The position numbers and the translations under genes were made by a program. DNA of 64,000 nt from Acetatifactor sp. (GTDB lineage: Bacteria > Bacillota > Clostridia > Lachnospirales > Lachnospiraceae): the NCBI GenBank assembly GCA_016290775.1, contig JAEEVF010000001.1:496001-560000 (forward strand), given 5' to 3'. Of the stretch, positions 17,569-25,560 are shown piece after piece (the first letter of the stretch is position 1; every line of letters starts with the position of its first letter). A model generated the notes under the pieces. The model did not search any database, had not been told where the DNA came from, and saw only the letters and a program-made list of their open reading frames with translations.

Positions 17569-18504
17569 ATGAAAGTTTCCGTCGTAATACCCGTCTATTA
17601 TAACGAAGACAACTTGATGCCTCTGTACGAAGACCTTAGAGAGAGGTTTATCAGCAAGATCGACTATGAATATGAGATCATCATGGTCAATGATGGCTCT
17701 AAGGATAAGAGCTACGAAGTGATGCAAGAGATTGCAAAGAAGGATCCGAACGTCAGGATCATTTCCCTTTCAAGGAACTTTGGATCCCATGCAGCGTGTC
17801 TTTGCGGTCTTGCGAATTCTACGGGCGATTGCGCGGTGATCAAGGCGGCTGACCTTCAGGAGCCGACGGAGCTCCTCCTTGAGATGGTAGAGAGCTGGAA
17901 GAGCGGGAATAACGTGGTCCTGGCCTGCAGGAGCGACCGAGAAGAGAGCAAAAGCCAAAAGGGCTTTGCGGATCTATATTATTGGATGGTCAGAAAGACT
18001 TCGCTTCCGCAGATGCCTAAGAATGGCTTTGACATTTACCTGCTGGACCGTAAGGTGGTGGGCGTGATCGACCAGCTGGATGAAAAGAACAGCGCGATCA
18101 CGGGCCAGATCCTGTGGAGCGGCTTCCGCACGGGCGTTGTATATTATACCAGGAAGGCTCGTGAGATCGGAACGAGCAAATGGACTTTGAAAAAGAAGAT
18201 CCGATTGGTTTCGGACACGCTCTTTAGCTTTTCCACTTTGCCGATCCGCATTTTGGAGCTTGTTGGATTCCTGGCATTTGTCATCGGAGTCATCTGGGCG
18301 GTGATCGTGTTTATCGCAAAACTCGCAGGAGACATTCCGGTGGATGGTTTCACGACGATGTTCATTTTCAATCTGCTTAGTTTTGGCATCACAATGCTGT
18401 CAATGGGAATCCTTGGTGAGTATCTTTGGAGAACCTTCGATGCTTCGCGCAAGAGACCTCCTTATGTCATTGAAGATACGAATTTTGATGAGAGAAAATC
18501 ATGA
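17569..18504 (+). CDS. Polyprenyl-phosphate glycosyltransferase, GT2 (GtrB/DPM1-like)
   Basis: The 311-residue protein begins MKVSVVIPVYYNEDNLMPLY, with the GT2 nucleotide-binding fold, MVNDGSKDKS (metal-binding Asp region) and RNFGSHAACLCGL. Two C-terminal membrane segments (about 225-255 and 265-290) fit the GtrB/ArnC type that transfers a sugar from a nucleotide donor to a polyprenyl phosphate on the cytoplasmic face. GGAG 17556-17559 supports the ATG at 17569 over the in-frame ATG at 17554. The acetyltransferase start overlaps its stop (ATGA). Confidence 0.9.
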   Translation: MKVSVVIPVYYNEDNLMPLYEDLRERFISKIDYEYEIIMVNDGSKDKSYEVMQEIAKKDPNVRIISLSRNFGSHAACLCGLANSTGDCAVIKAADLQEPTELLLEMVESWKSGNNVVLACRSDREESKSQKGFADLYYWMVRKTSLPQMPKNGFDIYLLDRKVVGVIDQLDEKNSAITGQILWSGFRTGVVYYTRKAREIGTSKWTLKKKIRLVSDTLFSFSTLPIRILELVGFLAFVIGVIWAVIVFIAKLAGDIPVDGFTTMFIFNLLSFGITMLSMGILGEYLWRTFDASRKRPPYVIEDTNFDERKS

Positions 18505-19031
18505 TCAGATTACGAGAGCTAATGGAAAAAGATGCACCTCTGATGCTTGAGTGGATGCATGATACGGAAGTTCAGAGTGGATTTAAAAAGAATATGCTTG
18601 AGGCGTCCTTGGAGGACGCCCTTAAGTTTATTCAGGACGCGCATGGAAATGACAGGCTGAAAAGAGAGGGACAGAGCCTTCATTTTGCCATTGCAAATGA
18701 AGAGGATGAGTATCTTGGCACCATTAGCCTGAAAAACATTGACATAAAGAATAAGACGGCTGAATTTGCCATCGCAACGCGCAGGAAGGCACATGGTACC
18801 GGCGTGGCCTTTCAGGCAACAAAGCTTCTGCTAAAAAAGGCATTTGAGGAATACGACCTTCGCAGAGTGTATCTCAGTGTCTATTCCAACAACGAAAACG
18901 CCATCACTCTTTATGAAAATTGCGGTTTTCGTTTTGAGGGGGAATTCCGTGAGCATTTCGTGATCGACGGAAAGCCCGTAAACTGGAAGTGGTACGGCAT
19001 TCTTCGGGACGAGTTTCAGTATCAACTCTGA
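18501..19031 (+). CDS. GNAT-family N-acetyltransferase (RimJ/RimL-like)
   Basis: The 176-residue GNAT protein has the acetyl-CoA-binding region around EFAIATRRKAHGTGVAFQA and a C-terminal NNENAITLYENCGFRFEGE motif. The RimJ/RimL-type family includes amino-sugar N-acetyltransferases of the PseH kind. Next to a ketoisomerase and a sugar transferase, acetylation of an amino sugar is the favoured role; protein or antibiotic acetylation cannot be excluded. Its ATG overlaps the preceding stop by four bases, indicating translational coupling. Confidence 0.85.
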   Translation: MIRLRELMEKDAPLMLEWMHDTEVQSGFKKNMLEASLEDALKFIQDAHGNDRLKREGQSLHFAIANEEDEYLGTISLKNIDIKNKTAEFAIATRRKAHGTGVAFQATKLLLKKAFEEYDLRRVYLSVYSNNENAITLYENCGFRFEGEFREHFVIDGKPVNWKWYGILRDEFQYQL

Positions 19032-19052
19032 TATTTCGAAAGGACACGGAGC

Positions 19053-20714
19053 ATGAAAAAGAAAAAGGAGTTGATCTTTTGGGCGGTTGCATGGCTGATC
19101 AACGTTAAGTCCATCTTTTTGGATTATTGTGCTGATTCGGGATATACTTTCGCAATGGCGCAAAGGCTTCTGAATGGGGACAGGCTATTTCGCGAAATGT
19201 GGGAGCCGCATCAAACGTCCGTGTTTGTCATGGCGCCCATTCTAAAGCTGTTCGAGACAGTGTTTCAGACAAGGACTGGTGTGGTACTTTTTGCACACGT
19301 GGTCATGACCTTGTCTTTTTTTGTATTATCTGTTTTTTTGAAGAAGACGCTGGAGAAGTTTACAGGGAATAACGTTGCGATCTGTGCCGCAATTTTGCTT
19401 TTTGTTTTGCGACCCAAAATGGTCCAGCTTCCGGATTATTCCAATTTGTGTATCTTTTTTTCCGTATTGACTTTTATTTTCCTGATCCGATATCTCTTGG
19501 TAAAGCCCAGGATTGGAACGCTCATTGCAGCCGCATTGTCCCTGTGCCTTATCGTTCTGGTCTATCCATCTTGCGTTCTTTTATGGGTTCCGTCCATTCT
19601 TGTTTTATTTCTGTATTCAGCCAGGAAATGGCGTGACGTGCTTACTTTTACGGGATGCTGCGCGTTGTGCGGAGCTCTTTTCGCAGGCTATTTTGTTCTC
19701 AGCATGGGATTCGGACCATGGCTGGAAACGTTATCTAAGATCGTCCATGCCGATACGCATTCACTGGAAAGGACCTATTCAGGGATCGCATATTTTGAAG
19801 AACTGCTGTTAGGGCTTTTGATCATGGGCATATCATGGGCAGTTGGTTTGGGCATAAGTTTTCTGTTAGAAAAAGCGAAGTTACAAAGCAAACCCAAGAC
19901 GGTCTTTTTGCAGTGTATCCTTGTGACCTTTGCATTATGCCTGGCGAAAGTGCTTTTGCCGTCCGTTTATCATCATCAGAACGTTGCGTTTTGGGCATTT
20001 GGGAACATTGCCATATTTGCCGTGATCCTACTGGGACTTACCGGGGTGAAACTTCTTCAGGATCAAAAAAAGGTCATCTATGTGACTGGAATGCTTTTGT
20101 CAATGGGAGTGTTGCTTTCGGTAGGGCTTCTTACAAACCTTTCATTCATCACGATCGTCGGTTATCTTCACTTGGCATGCATGGTTTCCTTTATCCCGCT
20201 TAGTGAATTCATCACAAAAAGATCCGAAGGGCAGTATCACGCAGCAAGGATCAGCTGTTTCCCTCTATATTGTTGCGTGTTTGTCATTATGTTCAGTCAG
20301 GGGATCAATAGTCTTGGCAATGCGGAAAACTATGTTCGCAAAGGCCCTTTGTTTGGCGTTGTCACCTCATTAAACGCCTGCAATGAAATGAAATATGGGA
20401 TCGCCGAATGGGAGGGAAACATAAAGGTTACTGACCAAGTACTGATCATTCAGGAATTCGGGTTGGATCCGATCTGGTATCTCGTAACGGACTTTGGCGT
20501 CGGAACCTATTCCGTGATCAATACGCCGTATTATTCCGAGGACATGAAGGAGTACTGGAAAGCATATCCACAAAAAGAGCCAACGGTACTTGCGGTTCCT
20601 TGTTATCAGGGCTTAGAAAGCACTGGAATGCCAAAGTGGCTATACGAAAAACGCGAAAATGAATATGATCTCAAATACAAAGGAACCTATTGGAATTTTT
20701 ATTTCAAGAAATAG
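19053..20714 (+). CDS. Polytopic membrane protein, probable GT-C-type glycosyltransferase
   Basis: The 553-residue protein has roughly 10-12 hydrophobic segments. Near the N-terminus an acidic DYCADSGYTFAMAQRLLNGDRLFREMW-type loop (about residues 25-50) precedes EPHQTSVFVM; acidic residues in this first extracellular loop are typical of lipid-linked-sugar GT-C enzymes such as the PMT/ArnT group. It would accept the sugar loaded by the GT2 enzyme two genes upstream. The C-terminal 110 residues form an exoplasmic domain. Runs of T and rarer codons make it more AT-rich than its neighbours. The specific substrate is unknown. Confidence 0.7.
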   Translation: MKKKKELIFWAVAWLINVKSIFLDYCADSGYTFAMAQRLLNGDRLFREMWEPHQTSVFVMAPILKLFETVFQTRTGVVLFAHVVMTLSFFVLSVFLKKTLEKFTGNNVAICAAILLFVLRPKMVQLPDYSNLCIFFSVLTFIFLIRYLLVKPRIGTLIAAALSLCLIVLVYPSCVLLWVPSILVLFLYSARKWRDVLTFTGCCALCGALFAGYFVLSMGFGPWLETLSKIVHADTHSLERTYSGIAYFEELLLGLLIMGISWAVGLGISFLLEKAKLQSKPKTVFLQCILVTFALCLAKVLLPSVYHHQNVAFWAFGNIAIFAVILLGLTGVKLLQDQKKVIYVTGMLLSMGVLLSVGLLTNLSFITIVGYLHLACMVSFIPLSEFITKRSEGQYHAARISCFPLYCCVFVIMFSQGINSLGNAENYVRKGPLFGVVTSLNACNEMKYGIAEWEGNIKVTDQVLIIQEFGLDPIWYLVTDFGVGTYSVINTPYYSEDMKEYWKAYPQKEPTVLAVPCYQGLESTGMPKWLYEKRENEYDLKYKGTYWNFYFKK

Positions 20715-20766
20715 AATGTGCGCTTGGAACCTCATTTGATTTTTGCCATAAAGCGTGAAAAAGTAG

Positions 20767-20794
20767 TTGACGAATGCATTTTTTATGATATAAT
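20767..20794 (+). promoter_or_regulatory. Sigma-A promoter of rpsU with extended -10
   Basis: TTGACG and TATAAT are separated by 16 bases, with TGA before the -10 box. The approximately 80-nt leader contains TCAGTC/GACTGA (20836-20841 and 20856-20861), whose right arm abuts the AGGGAGG ribosome-binding site. Confidence 0.8.
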
Positions 20795-20882
20795 GTCATT
20801 AGCGTGCTGAAAAACAGGCGCAAAAAATAACCCAATCAGTCAGAAATGCCAATGGGACTGAAGGGAGGGTCGGGTGTAAAAT

Positions 20883-21059
20883 ATGTCTAACATTATCGTA
20901 AAAGAGAACGAGACTTTGGACAGTGCTTTGCGTCGCTTCAAAAGAAGCTGTGCAAAGGCTGGTATCCAGCAGGAGATTCGTAAGCGCGAGCATTACGAGA
21001 AGCCTAGCGTAAAGCGTAAGAAGAAGTCTGAGGCTGCTAGAAAACGCAAATATAATTAA
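20883..21059 (+). CDS. rpsU: Ribosomal protein bS21
   Basis: The 58-residue basic protein is a complete small-subunit protein S21: [20 protein letters not shown], then [21 protein letters not shown]21 binds near the anti-Shine-Dalgarno region of 16S rRNA and aids initiation. The AGGGAGG element sits about 13 nt from the ATG, somewhat far. The gene is alone between its own promoter and a terminator. Confidence 0.97.
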   Translation: MSNIIVKENETLDSALRRFKRSCAKAGIQQEIRKREHYEKPSVKRKKKSEAARKRKYN

Positions 21060-21067
21060 ACAAAAGA

Positions 21068-21097
21068 ATCCCCAGCCGATCGCGACTGGGGATTTTA
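21068..21097 (+). terminator. Rho-independent terminator after rpsU
   Basis: AATCCCCAG and CTGGGGATT arms are followed by TTAATT; the T-tract is short. Confidence 0.75.
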
Positions 21098-21128
21098 ATT
21101 GAAATCGTATTCAAGGAGGGAAGCTTTG

Positions 21129-21857
21129 ATGATTGAGATCTGGATGGAAGAGATCCACAAGCTGGATCCCTATCATTTCTTCTCACTGTTTGCGATTTAC
21201 AGCATGATGGGTTGGCTGATCGAGTCGATCTACATGTCCATCTGTAATCGCAAAGTGACAAATCGTGGCTTCGCGAAAGGGCCCTTTTGCCCGATCTACG
21301 GTGTTGGCTGTATTGGCGGCTATCTGGTTTTCGCACCATTTAAGGGCAAGTATGTTTTGGTCTATATTTTCGGCAGCATTGTCGCGACAACTTTTGAGTT
21401 TATCGTCGGTAAGCTGATGATCAAATCCCTCGGTGAACTCTGGTGGGACTACAAGGATAAGCCCTTTAACTATCAAGGGATCATTTGCCTGGAGAGCACG
21501 CTCGCCTGGGGCATTTACGCGCTTGTGGTCGTGCACTTCCTGCATGATTTCATGCTTCACGTGGTCGACCTGATCGACAAGCGACTTGGCGTTCTGATGC
21601 TGATCGTCATCTATTTTTTGGCATTCATTGATTACCTGGTGCAGTTCAGCCAGATCTTTGGATGGCCCAAAGTCCTTGGCGGGCCAGGCATGAAGGAAAC
21701 ACCTGATATCAGCCGCGCAAGCCTTGTCAATCATCCGGATGGCGCCGGCAAGGCGAAGGAGACGGACATAGCAGTTCCGGAAGAATCTTCCAAAGCCCCT
21801 GAAAACGTTGAGATCGCGGAAGCCTCAAAAGAAACTGAAACTTCAAAAACAGAATGA
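21129..21857 (+). CDS. Membrane protein of the putative ABC-transporter type IV (CmpB-like) family
   Basis: The 242-residue protein starts MIEIWMEEIHKLDPYHFFSLF and has five to six membrane segments. YSMMGWLIESIYMSICNRKVTNRGF followed by GPFCPIYGVG is the recognisable signature of the PF06541-type family, whose biochemical role is unclear. The last 40 residues are a hydrophilic Glu/Lys/Ser tail, probably disordered. AAGGAGGGA supports the start at 21129; an in-frame ATG at 21099 precedes it without a binding site. Confidence 0.75.
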   Translation: MIEIWMEEIHKLDPYHFFSLFAIYSMMGWLIESIYMSICNRKVTNRGFAKGPFCPIYGVGCIGGYLVFAPFKGKYVLVYIFGSIVATTFEFIVGKLMIKSLGELWWDYKDKPFNYQGIICLESTLAWGIYALVVVHFLHDFMLHVVDLIDKRLGVLMLIVIYFLAFIDYLVQFSQIFGWPKVLGGPGMKETPDISRASLVNHPDGAGKAKETDIAVPEESSKAPENVEIAEASKETETSKTE

Positions 21858-21869
21858 TCGTTTAAAATT

Positions 21870-21920
21870 CGAGCCACGCCGGCATTTCTTTCTTGTGAGA
21901 GATGGAGGCGTGGCTCGTTT
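21870..21920 (+). terminator. Intergenic hairpin, possible weak terminator
   Basis: CGAGCCACGCC at 21870-21880 is matched exactly by GGCGTGGCTCG at 21907-21917 with a 26-nt loop, followed by only TTT. It lies between two genes on the same strand and may reduce read-through into the phosphoesterase gene. Confidence 0.5.
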
Positions 21921-21933
21921 GCAAAGGGATGCC

Positions 21934-22842
21934 ATGGAGATATTGCTTGTTCTTTTAGGCGTCTTGTGTCTGATCCTTTTTTGGATCATGCTGCACGACA
22001 CAACGCAATTTGAAACAACTGAATATACTGTAACGGACCCTCGCATCAAAAAGCCTTTTCGGGCGGTTTTCCTTTCCGACCTTCATGGGAAAAGATATGG
22101 AAGGGACAATGCACTTTTGCTGCAGGCCATACGCGACGGAAAACCGGACCTTGTCCTTTTGGGAGGTGACATCCTGACCGCAAGGCCCAGGGAGGACTTT
22201 TCCTGCGCCGTTTCGTTGGCCTCAGAGCTTGCAAAGGACTTCCCCGTATGCTACGGCGTCGGCAATCATGAATATCGGCTAAAGCTATATCGCAAAGTCT
22301 ATGGTGACATGGGGAAAGAATATGATGCCGCGCTTAAGGAAGTCGGCGTTCGCATGATGAGAAATGAGAAGAAGGACTTTGACGATCTTGGCATTAGCGT
22401 GGTGGGAAGCCAGATCAACGCGCGGTTTTACAAAAGACGTCACAAACAGGAAATGCGTTCGACCTACCTCCCAAGGCTTCTTGGCACGCCTGATGAAGAA
22501 AAGCTGACCATTCTCCTGGCGCACAATCCGGAATATTTCCCCGAATATGCCGCATGGCATGCCAATCTTGTTCTTTCAGGGCACGTGCACGGCGGCGTCG
22601 TGAGGATCCCTTTTTGGAACAAAGGTCTGATCTCACCTTCGATCAAACTCCTCCCAAAATACGACGGAGGTCTCTTTTGGGAAGGAAAATCCTGCATGCT
22701 TCTTAGCAGGGGACTTGGCAGTCACACGATCCCCATACGCCTGTTTAATCCGTGCGATCTGATCTTTCTTTCCTTCTGCCCCGGAGAAGAGTTTCAGGTA
22801 GAAAAAATGTCTAGGAAAAAGAAGCAAGACATGGTAAAATAG
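21934..22842 (+). CDS. Membrane-anchored metallophosphoesterase
   Basis: The 302-residue protein has one N-terminal membrane segment (residues 1-22) and then a calcineurin-like phosphoesterase domain. Metal-binding motifs are LSDLHG, GGDIL, GNHEY, and the late GHVHGG. This YkuE/YaeI-like architecture is seen in enzymes acting at the membrane, including lipid pyrophosphatases, but the substrate cannot be read from sequence. The start at 21934 has AAAGGG just upstream. It ends 33 bases before scpA. Confidence 0.88.
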   Translation: MEILLVLLGVLCLILFWIMLHDTTQFETTEYTVTDPRIKKPFRAVFLSDLHGKRYGRDNALLLQAIRDGKPDLVLLGGDILTARPREDFSCAVSLASELAKDFPVCYGVGNHEYRLKLYRKVYGDMGKEYDAALKEVGVRMMRNEKKDFDDLGISVVGSQINARFYKRRHKQEMRSTYLPRLLGTPDEEKLTILLAHNPEYFPEYAAWHANLVLSGHVHGGVVRIPFWNKGLISPSIKLLPKYDGGLFWEGKSCMLLSRGLGSHTIPIRLFNPCDLIFLSFCPGEEFQVEKMSRKKKQDMVK

Positions 22843-22875
22843 TAGAGTATCTTCAAGAGAGGAAAAGAAATTGGC

Positions 22876-23673
22876 ATGGCCATTTCAGTGAAACTTGAGA
22901 AGTTCGAAGGGCCGCTGGACCTTCTGCTTCACTTGATAGAAAAGAATAAGATCGACATCTACGACATCCCGATCGTGGAGATCACGGCGCAGTATCTGGA
23001 TTACGTGAAGCAGATGCAGGAAGAGGACATGAACGTGATGAGTGAGTTCCTTGTCATGGCCGCAACTCTCCTCGACATCAAATGCAAAATGCTTCTGCCT
23101 GCCGAAGTGAACGAAGAGGGAGAAGAGGAAGATCCCAGGGCGGAGCTGGTACAAAAGCTGCTCGAGTACAAGATGTACAAGTATATGTCCCTTGAGCTTC
23201 GCGACAGACAGGTGGACGCCGCGAAAAACATGTATCGCAGTCCCAACGTCCCGGAGGAAGTGGCACAATACAAACCGCCGCTTGATTATGAAGAGCTGAT
23301 CGGAGACCTGAATCTTGGAAAGCTTCAGGAGATCTTCCGCTCCGTCATTCGCAGGCAGGAGGATAAGATCGATCCTATTCGAAGCCAGTACGGTAAGATC
23401 GAAAAAGAAGAGATCGACATGAGCGCCAAGACGCTTTACGTTGAAGCGTATGCAAGGGAACACGGTTCCTTTAGCTTTAGAAAGCTACTGGAAAAACAGG
23501 GAAGTCGCGCGGAGATCATTGTGACGTTCCTGATCATCCTGGAACTGATGAAGACCGGAAAGATCAAGATCAGTCAGGAGAATCTGTTTGATGACATCAT
23601 CATCACTTCCTGCCATGAGGCGACGCAGGAAAAAGTGGATTTAGAAAAGAAAGAGTCGGAATCATATGAATAA
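22876..23673 (+). CDS. scpA: Segregation and condensation protein A
   Basis: The 265-residue kleisin subunit of the Smc-ScpAB condensin has the typical N-terminus KLEKFEGPLDLLLHLIEKNKIDIYDIPI, an acidic middle (NEEGEEEDPRAE) and a C-terminal winged helix (TFLIILELMKTGKI). It bridges the Smc heads and binds an ScpB dimer. The stop overlaps the scpB start by eight bases, so the two are translationally coupled. Confidence 0.96.
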   Translation: MAISVKLEKFEGPLDLLLHLIEKNKIDIYDIPIVEITAQYLDYVKQMQEEDMNVMSEFLVMAATLLDIKCKMLLPAEVNEEGEEEDPRAELVQKLLEYKMYKYMSLELRDRQVDAAKNMYRSPNVPEEVAQYKPPLDYEELIGDLNLGKLQEIFRSVIRRQEDKIDPIRSQYGKIEKEEIDMSAKTLYVEAYAREHGSFSFRKLLEKQGSRAEIIVTFLIILELMKTGKIKISQENLFDDIIITSCHEATQEKVDLEKKESESYE

Positions 23674-24385
23674 GACGGAAGAAATGAACGAGACGGAAAT
23701 GTCAGAAGTAACGGAAGCGCAGGAAATACAGGAAGAACAGGAAGTTTCGGAAATGTCTGAAGCATCGAATGCACAGGAAGCTCCGGACGCCCAGGATGCA
23801 CAGGATGAGAGTAAGCACCTTACGGAAAGTGAGGCGGAGCCCGTGTTCGAAGCCATCCTGTTTGCCATGGGAGATTCCGTGGAGATCAGTAAACTCGCAG
23901 ATGCCGTCGGCATGGACGTGCGGGCGACGAAGAAGGTCCTAAAAAAGATGGAGGACCGTTATCAGAAGAGTGATCGCGGCATCCAACTATCATGGTTTGA
24001 AAACGCGGTACAGCTTAGTACGAAGCCGGAAACCTATGAATATCTGATCAAGATCGCAAAGAATCCCAAGAAGATCGTTCTTACGGACACGGTGATCGAG
24101 ACCCTTTCCATCATCGCATACAAGCAGCCCGTGACGAGACTCGACGTGGAGAACATCCGCGGCGTGAACTGCGATCATGCGATCAATAAGCTTTTGGAAT
24201 ATGACCTGATCACGGAGCTTGGAAGGCTTGATGCGCCCGGAAGGCCGATCCTTTTTGGCACAACGGAGCAATTCCTTCGCACCTTTGGAGTGAAGAGCCT
24301 CGAAGACCTTCCTGAGCTCTCTACGGTTCAGATGGAGGAATTCAAGGCGCAGGCGGAGGCAGAAGTAAAGATCCGCCTGGATTAA
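23666..24385 (+). CDS. scpB: Segregation and condensation protein B with an acidic N-terminal extension
   Basis: The 239-residue protein has two winged-helix units from about residue 50 onward (EAEPVFEAILFAMGDSVEISKLADA, then TLSIIAYKQPVTRLDVENIRG and LGRLDAPGRPILFGTTEQFL). The first 45-50 residues, rich in Glu and Gln with EAQEIQEEQEVSE-like repeats, are not part of the usual ScpB fold and are probably disordered. An initiation codon closer to the fold is conceivable, but the overlap with scpA favours 23666. Confidence 0.95.
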   Translation: MNKTEEMNETEMSEVTEAQEIQEEQEVSEMSEASNAQEAPDAQDAQDESKHLTESEAEPVFEAILFAMGDSVEISKLADAVGMDVRATKKVLKKMEDRYQKSDRGIQLSWFENAVQLSTKPETYEYLIKIAKNPKKIVLTDTVIETLSIIAYKQPVTRLDVENIRGVNCDHAINKLLEYDLITELGRLDAPGRPILFGTTEQFLRTFGVKSLEDLPELSTVQMEEFKAQAEAEVKIRLD

Positions 24386-24420
24386 GCTAGTTCAATAAAA
24401 TGCACGGAGGATGAGTGCAC

Positions 24421-25560
24421 ATGCTTGATAAGAAGATCCAAAACAGGATCCTTCAGATCAAAAACTTAAAAATGATACGGCTCTATCAGCTTTTTGGAGA
24501 AGGACATTCCATCGGCGGCGTTTGTGCTCTTTACGATGATGAGGTCATCAACCTGTGTGAGGCTGATCCCGGATTCGAGCTTCTTTTGGATCATCTCGCC
24601 AAGGTGTATTTTTCCGAAAGCGTTTTCCGAAAGATCGTGACGGACGAGGCGACAAAGGATTTCCTGGAAAAATGCAGGGCGATCCGCACGAACGGATATG
24701 ATGCAGTGCTAGAGGGCTTCGAGGAAGAAAAGGTCCCCATGTGCGTGCAGAAAGCATATGCGTGGCAGTTCGTGTTACCCGTCGTGCAATATGTCGTTCA
24801 AAAGCTTTACGAGTTCAAAAATGCTTCCCTGGAATTTGACGTAAACGAGAGCCATTGGTTTACGCAGGGCGTTCTCTTGGCAAATTCCGATGCGGGTCCA
24901 AAGCGATTCCCGTATTATTTTGACGAGACGGCGGAGGAAGCCTACGCCATCACGGTCAGCAACGTGCTTAAGGCCGGGAATCAACTGAAGATGAAATTAT
25001 CCTACGGGAGAAAAGGCGTCACGGCAACCTTCGAGGAACAGGCATATTTTCTAAGCGGAGCGCTGAACGTAAGCTTTGGGGCTAAGGAGCCCGTAACAAT
25101 GCTTCGGATCTGCGAGCATGGAAAGGAAGCAGAAGTTTCGTCGGCAGACTGTGAAGTGATCGAGGGAGACGCACCTTCGCCAAGCGCGCAAAGCTTCCTT
25201 GCAAAGAATGGAGCCGATTGGAAAGCATACAGGCTTCCCTGGGGCCTCAAATTTTATTTTGCAAGTTCAAATGGAGAGGAAGCGGTAGCATATGTTGCTG
25301 AAGGGATCGGCGCAACCGTGAGTATCGGAACAAGGTCCAAACGCCTGTCGGAGAATCCTCAGAATGAAGCAAGCTTGGGGATCATTGCATTTCACCTTTA
25401 CGAACGAGAGGTGAATGAAGAGGTGCACCTTCTCCACATAGGCGTGCCGGGAGTCGGAGCCGGCGTTTACGAAAACAGATACGCAGGAAGATACTTTATC
25501 AGAACAAAAACGATAGGACAAAGGGTGAGCGAAGATGGCAGTGAACATTCAAGAGATTGA
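24421..25560 (+). CDS. Protein of unknown function, first gene of the ATPase cassette
   Basis: The soluble protein of about 379 residues has no recognised motif. The N-terminal 130 residues look helical, and from about residue 150 the sequence becomes beta-rich (FDETAEEAYAITVSNVLKAG, then LKMKLSYGRKGVTATFEEQA). A GTG at 24415 is an alternative start; GGAGG lies at 24406-24410. The 3' end overlaps the ATPase gene by 26 bases, tying its expression to that gene. It follows scpB by 35 bases with no terminator, so it belongs to the same transcript. Confidence 0.7.
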   Translation: MLDKKIQNRILQIKNLKMIRLYQLFGEGHSIGGVCALYDDEVINLCEADPGFELLLDHLAKVYFSESVFRKIVTDEATKDFLEKCRAIRTNGYDAVLEGFEEEKVPMCVQKAYAWQFVLPVVQYVVQKLYEFKNASLEFDVNESHWFTQGVLLANSDAGPKRFPYYFDETAEEAYAITVSNVLKAGNQLKMKLSYGRKGVTATFEEQAYFLSGALNVSFGAKEPVTMLRICEHGKEAEVSSADCEVIEGDAPSPSAQSFLAKNGADWKAYRLPWGLKFYFASSNGEEAVAYVAEGIGATVSIGTRSKRLSENPQNEASLGIIAFHLYEREVNEEVHLLHIGVPGVGAGVYENRYAGRYFIRTKTIGQRVSEDGSEHSRD

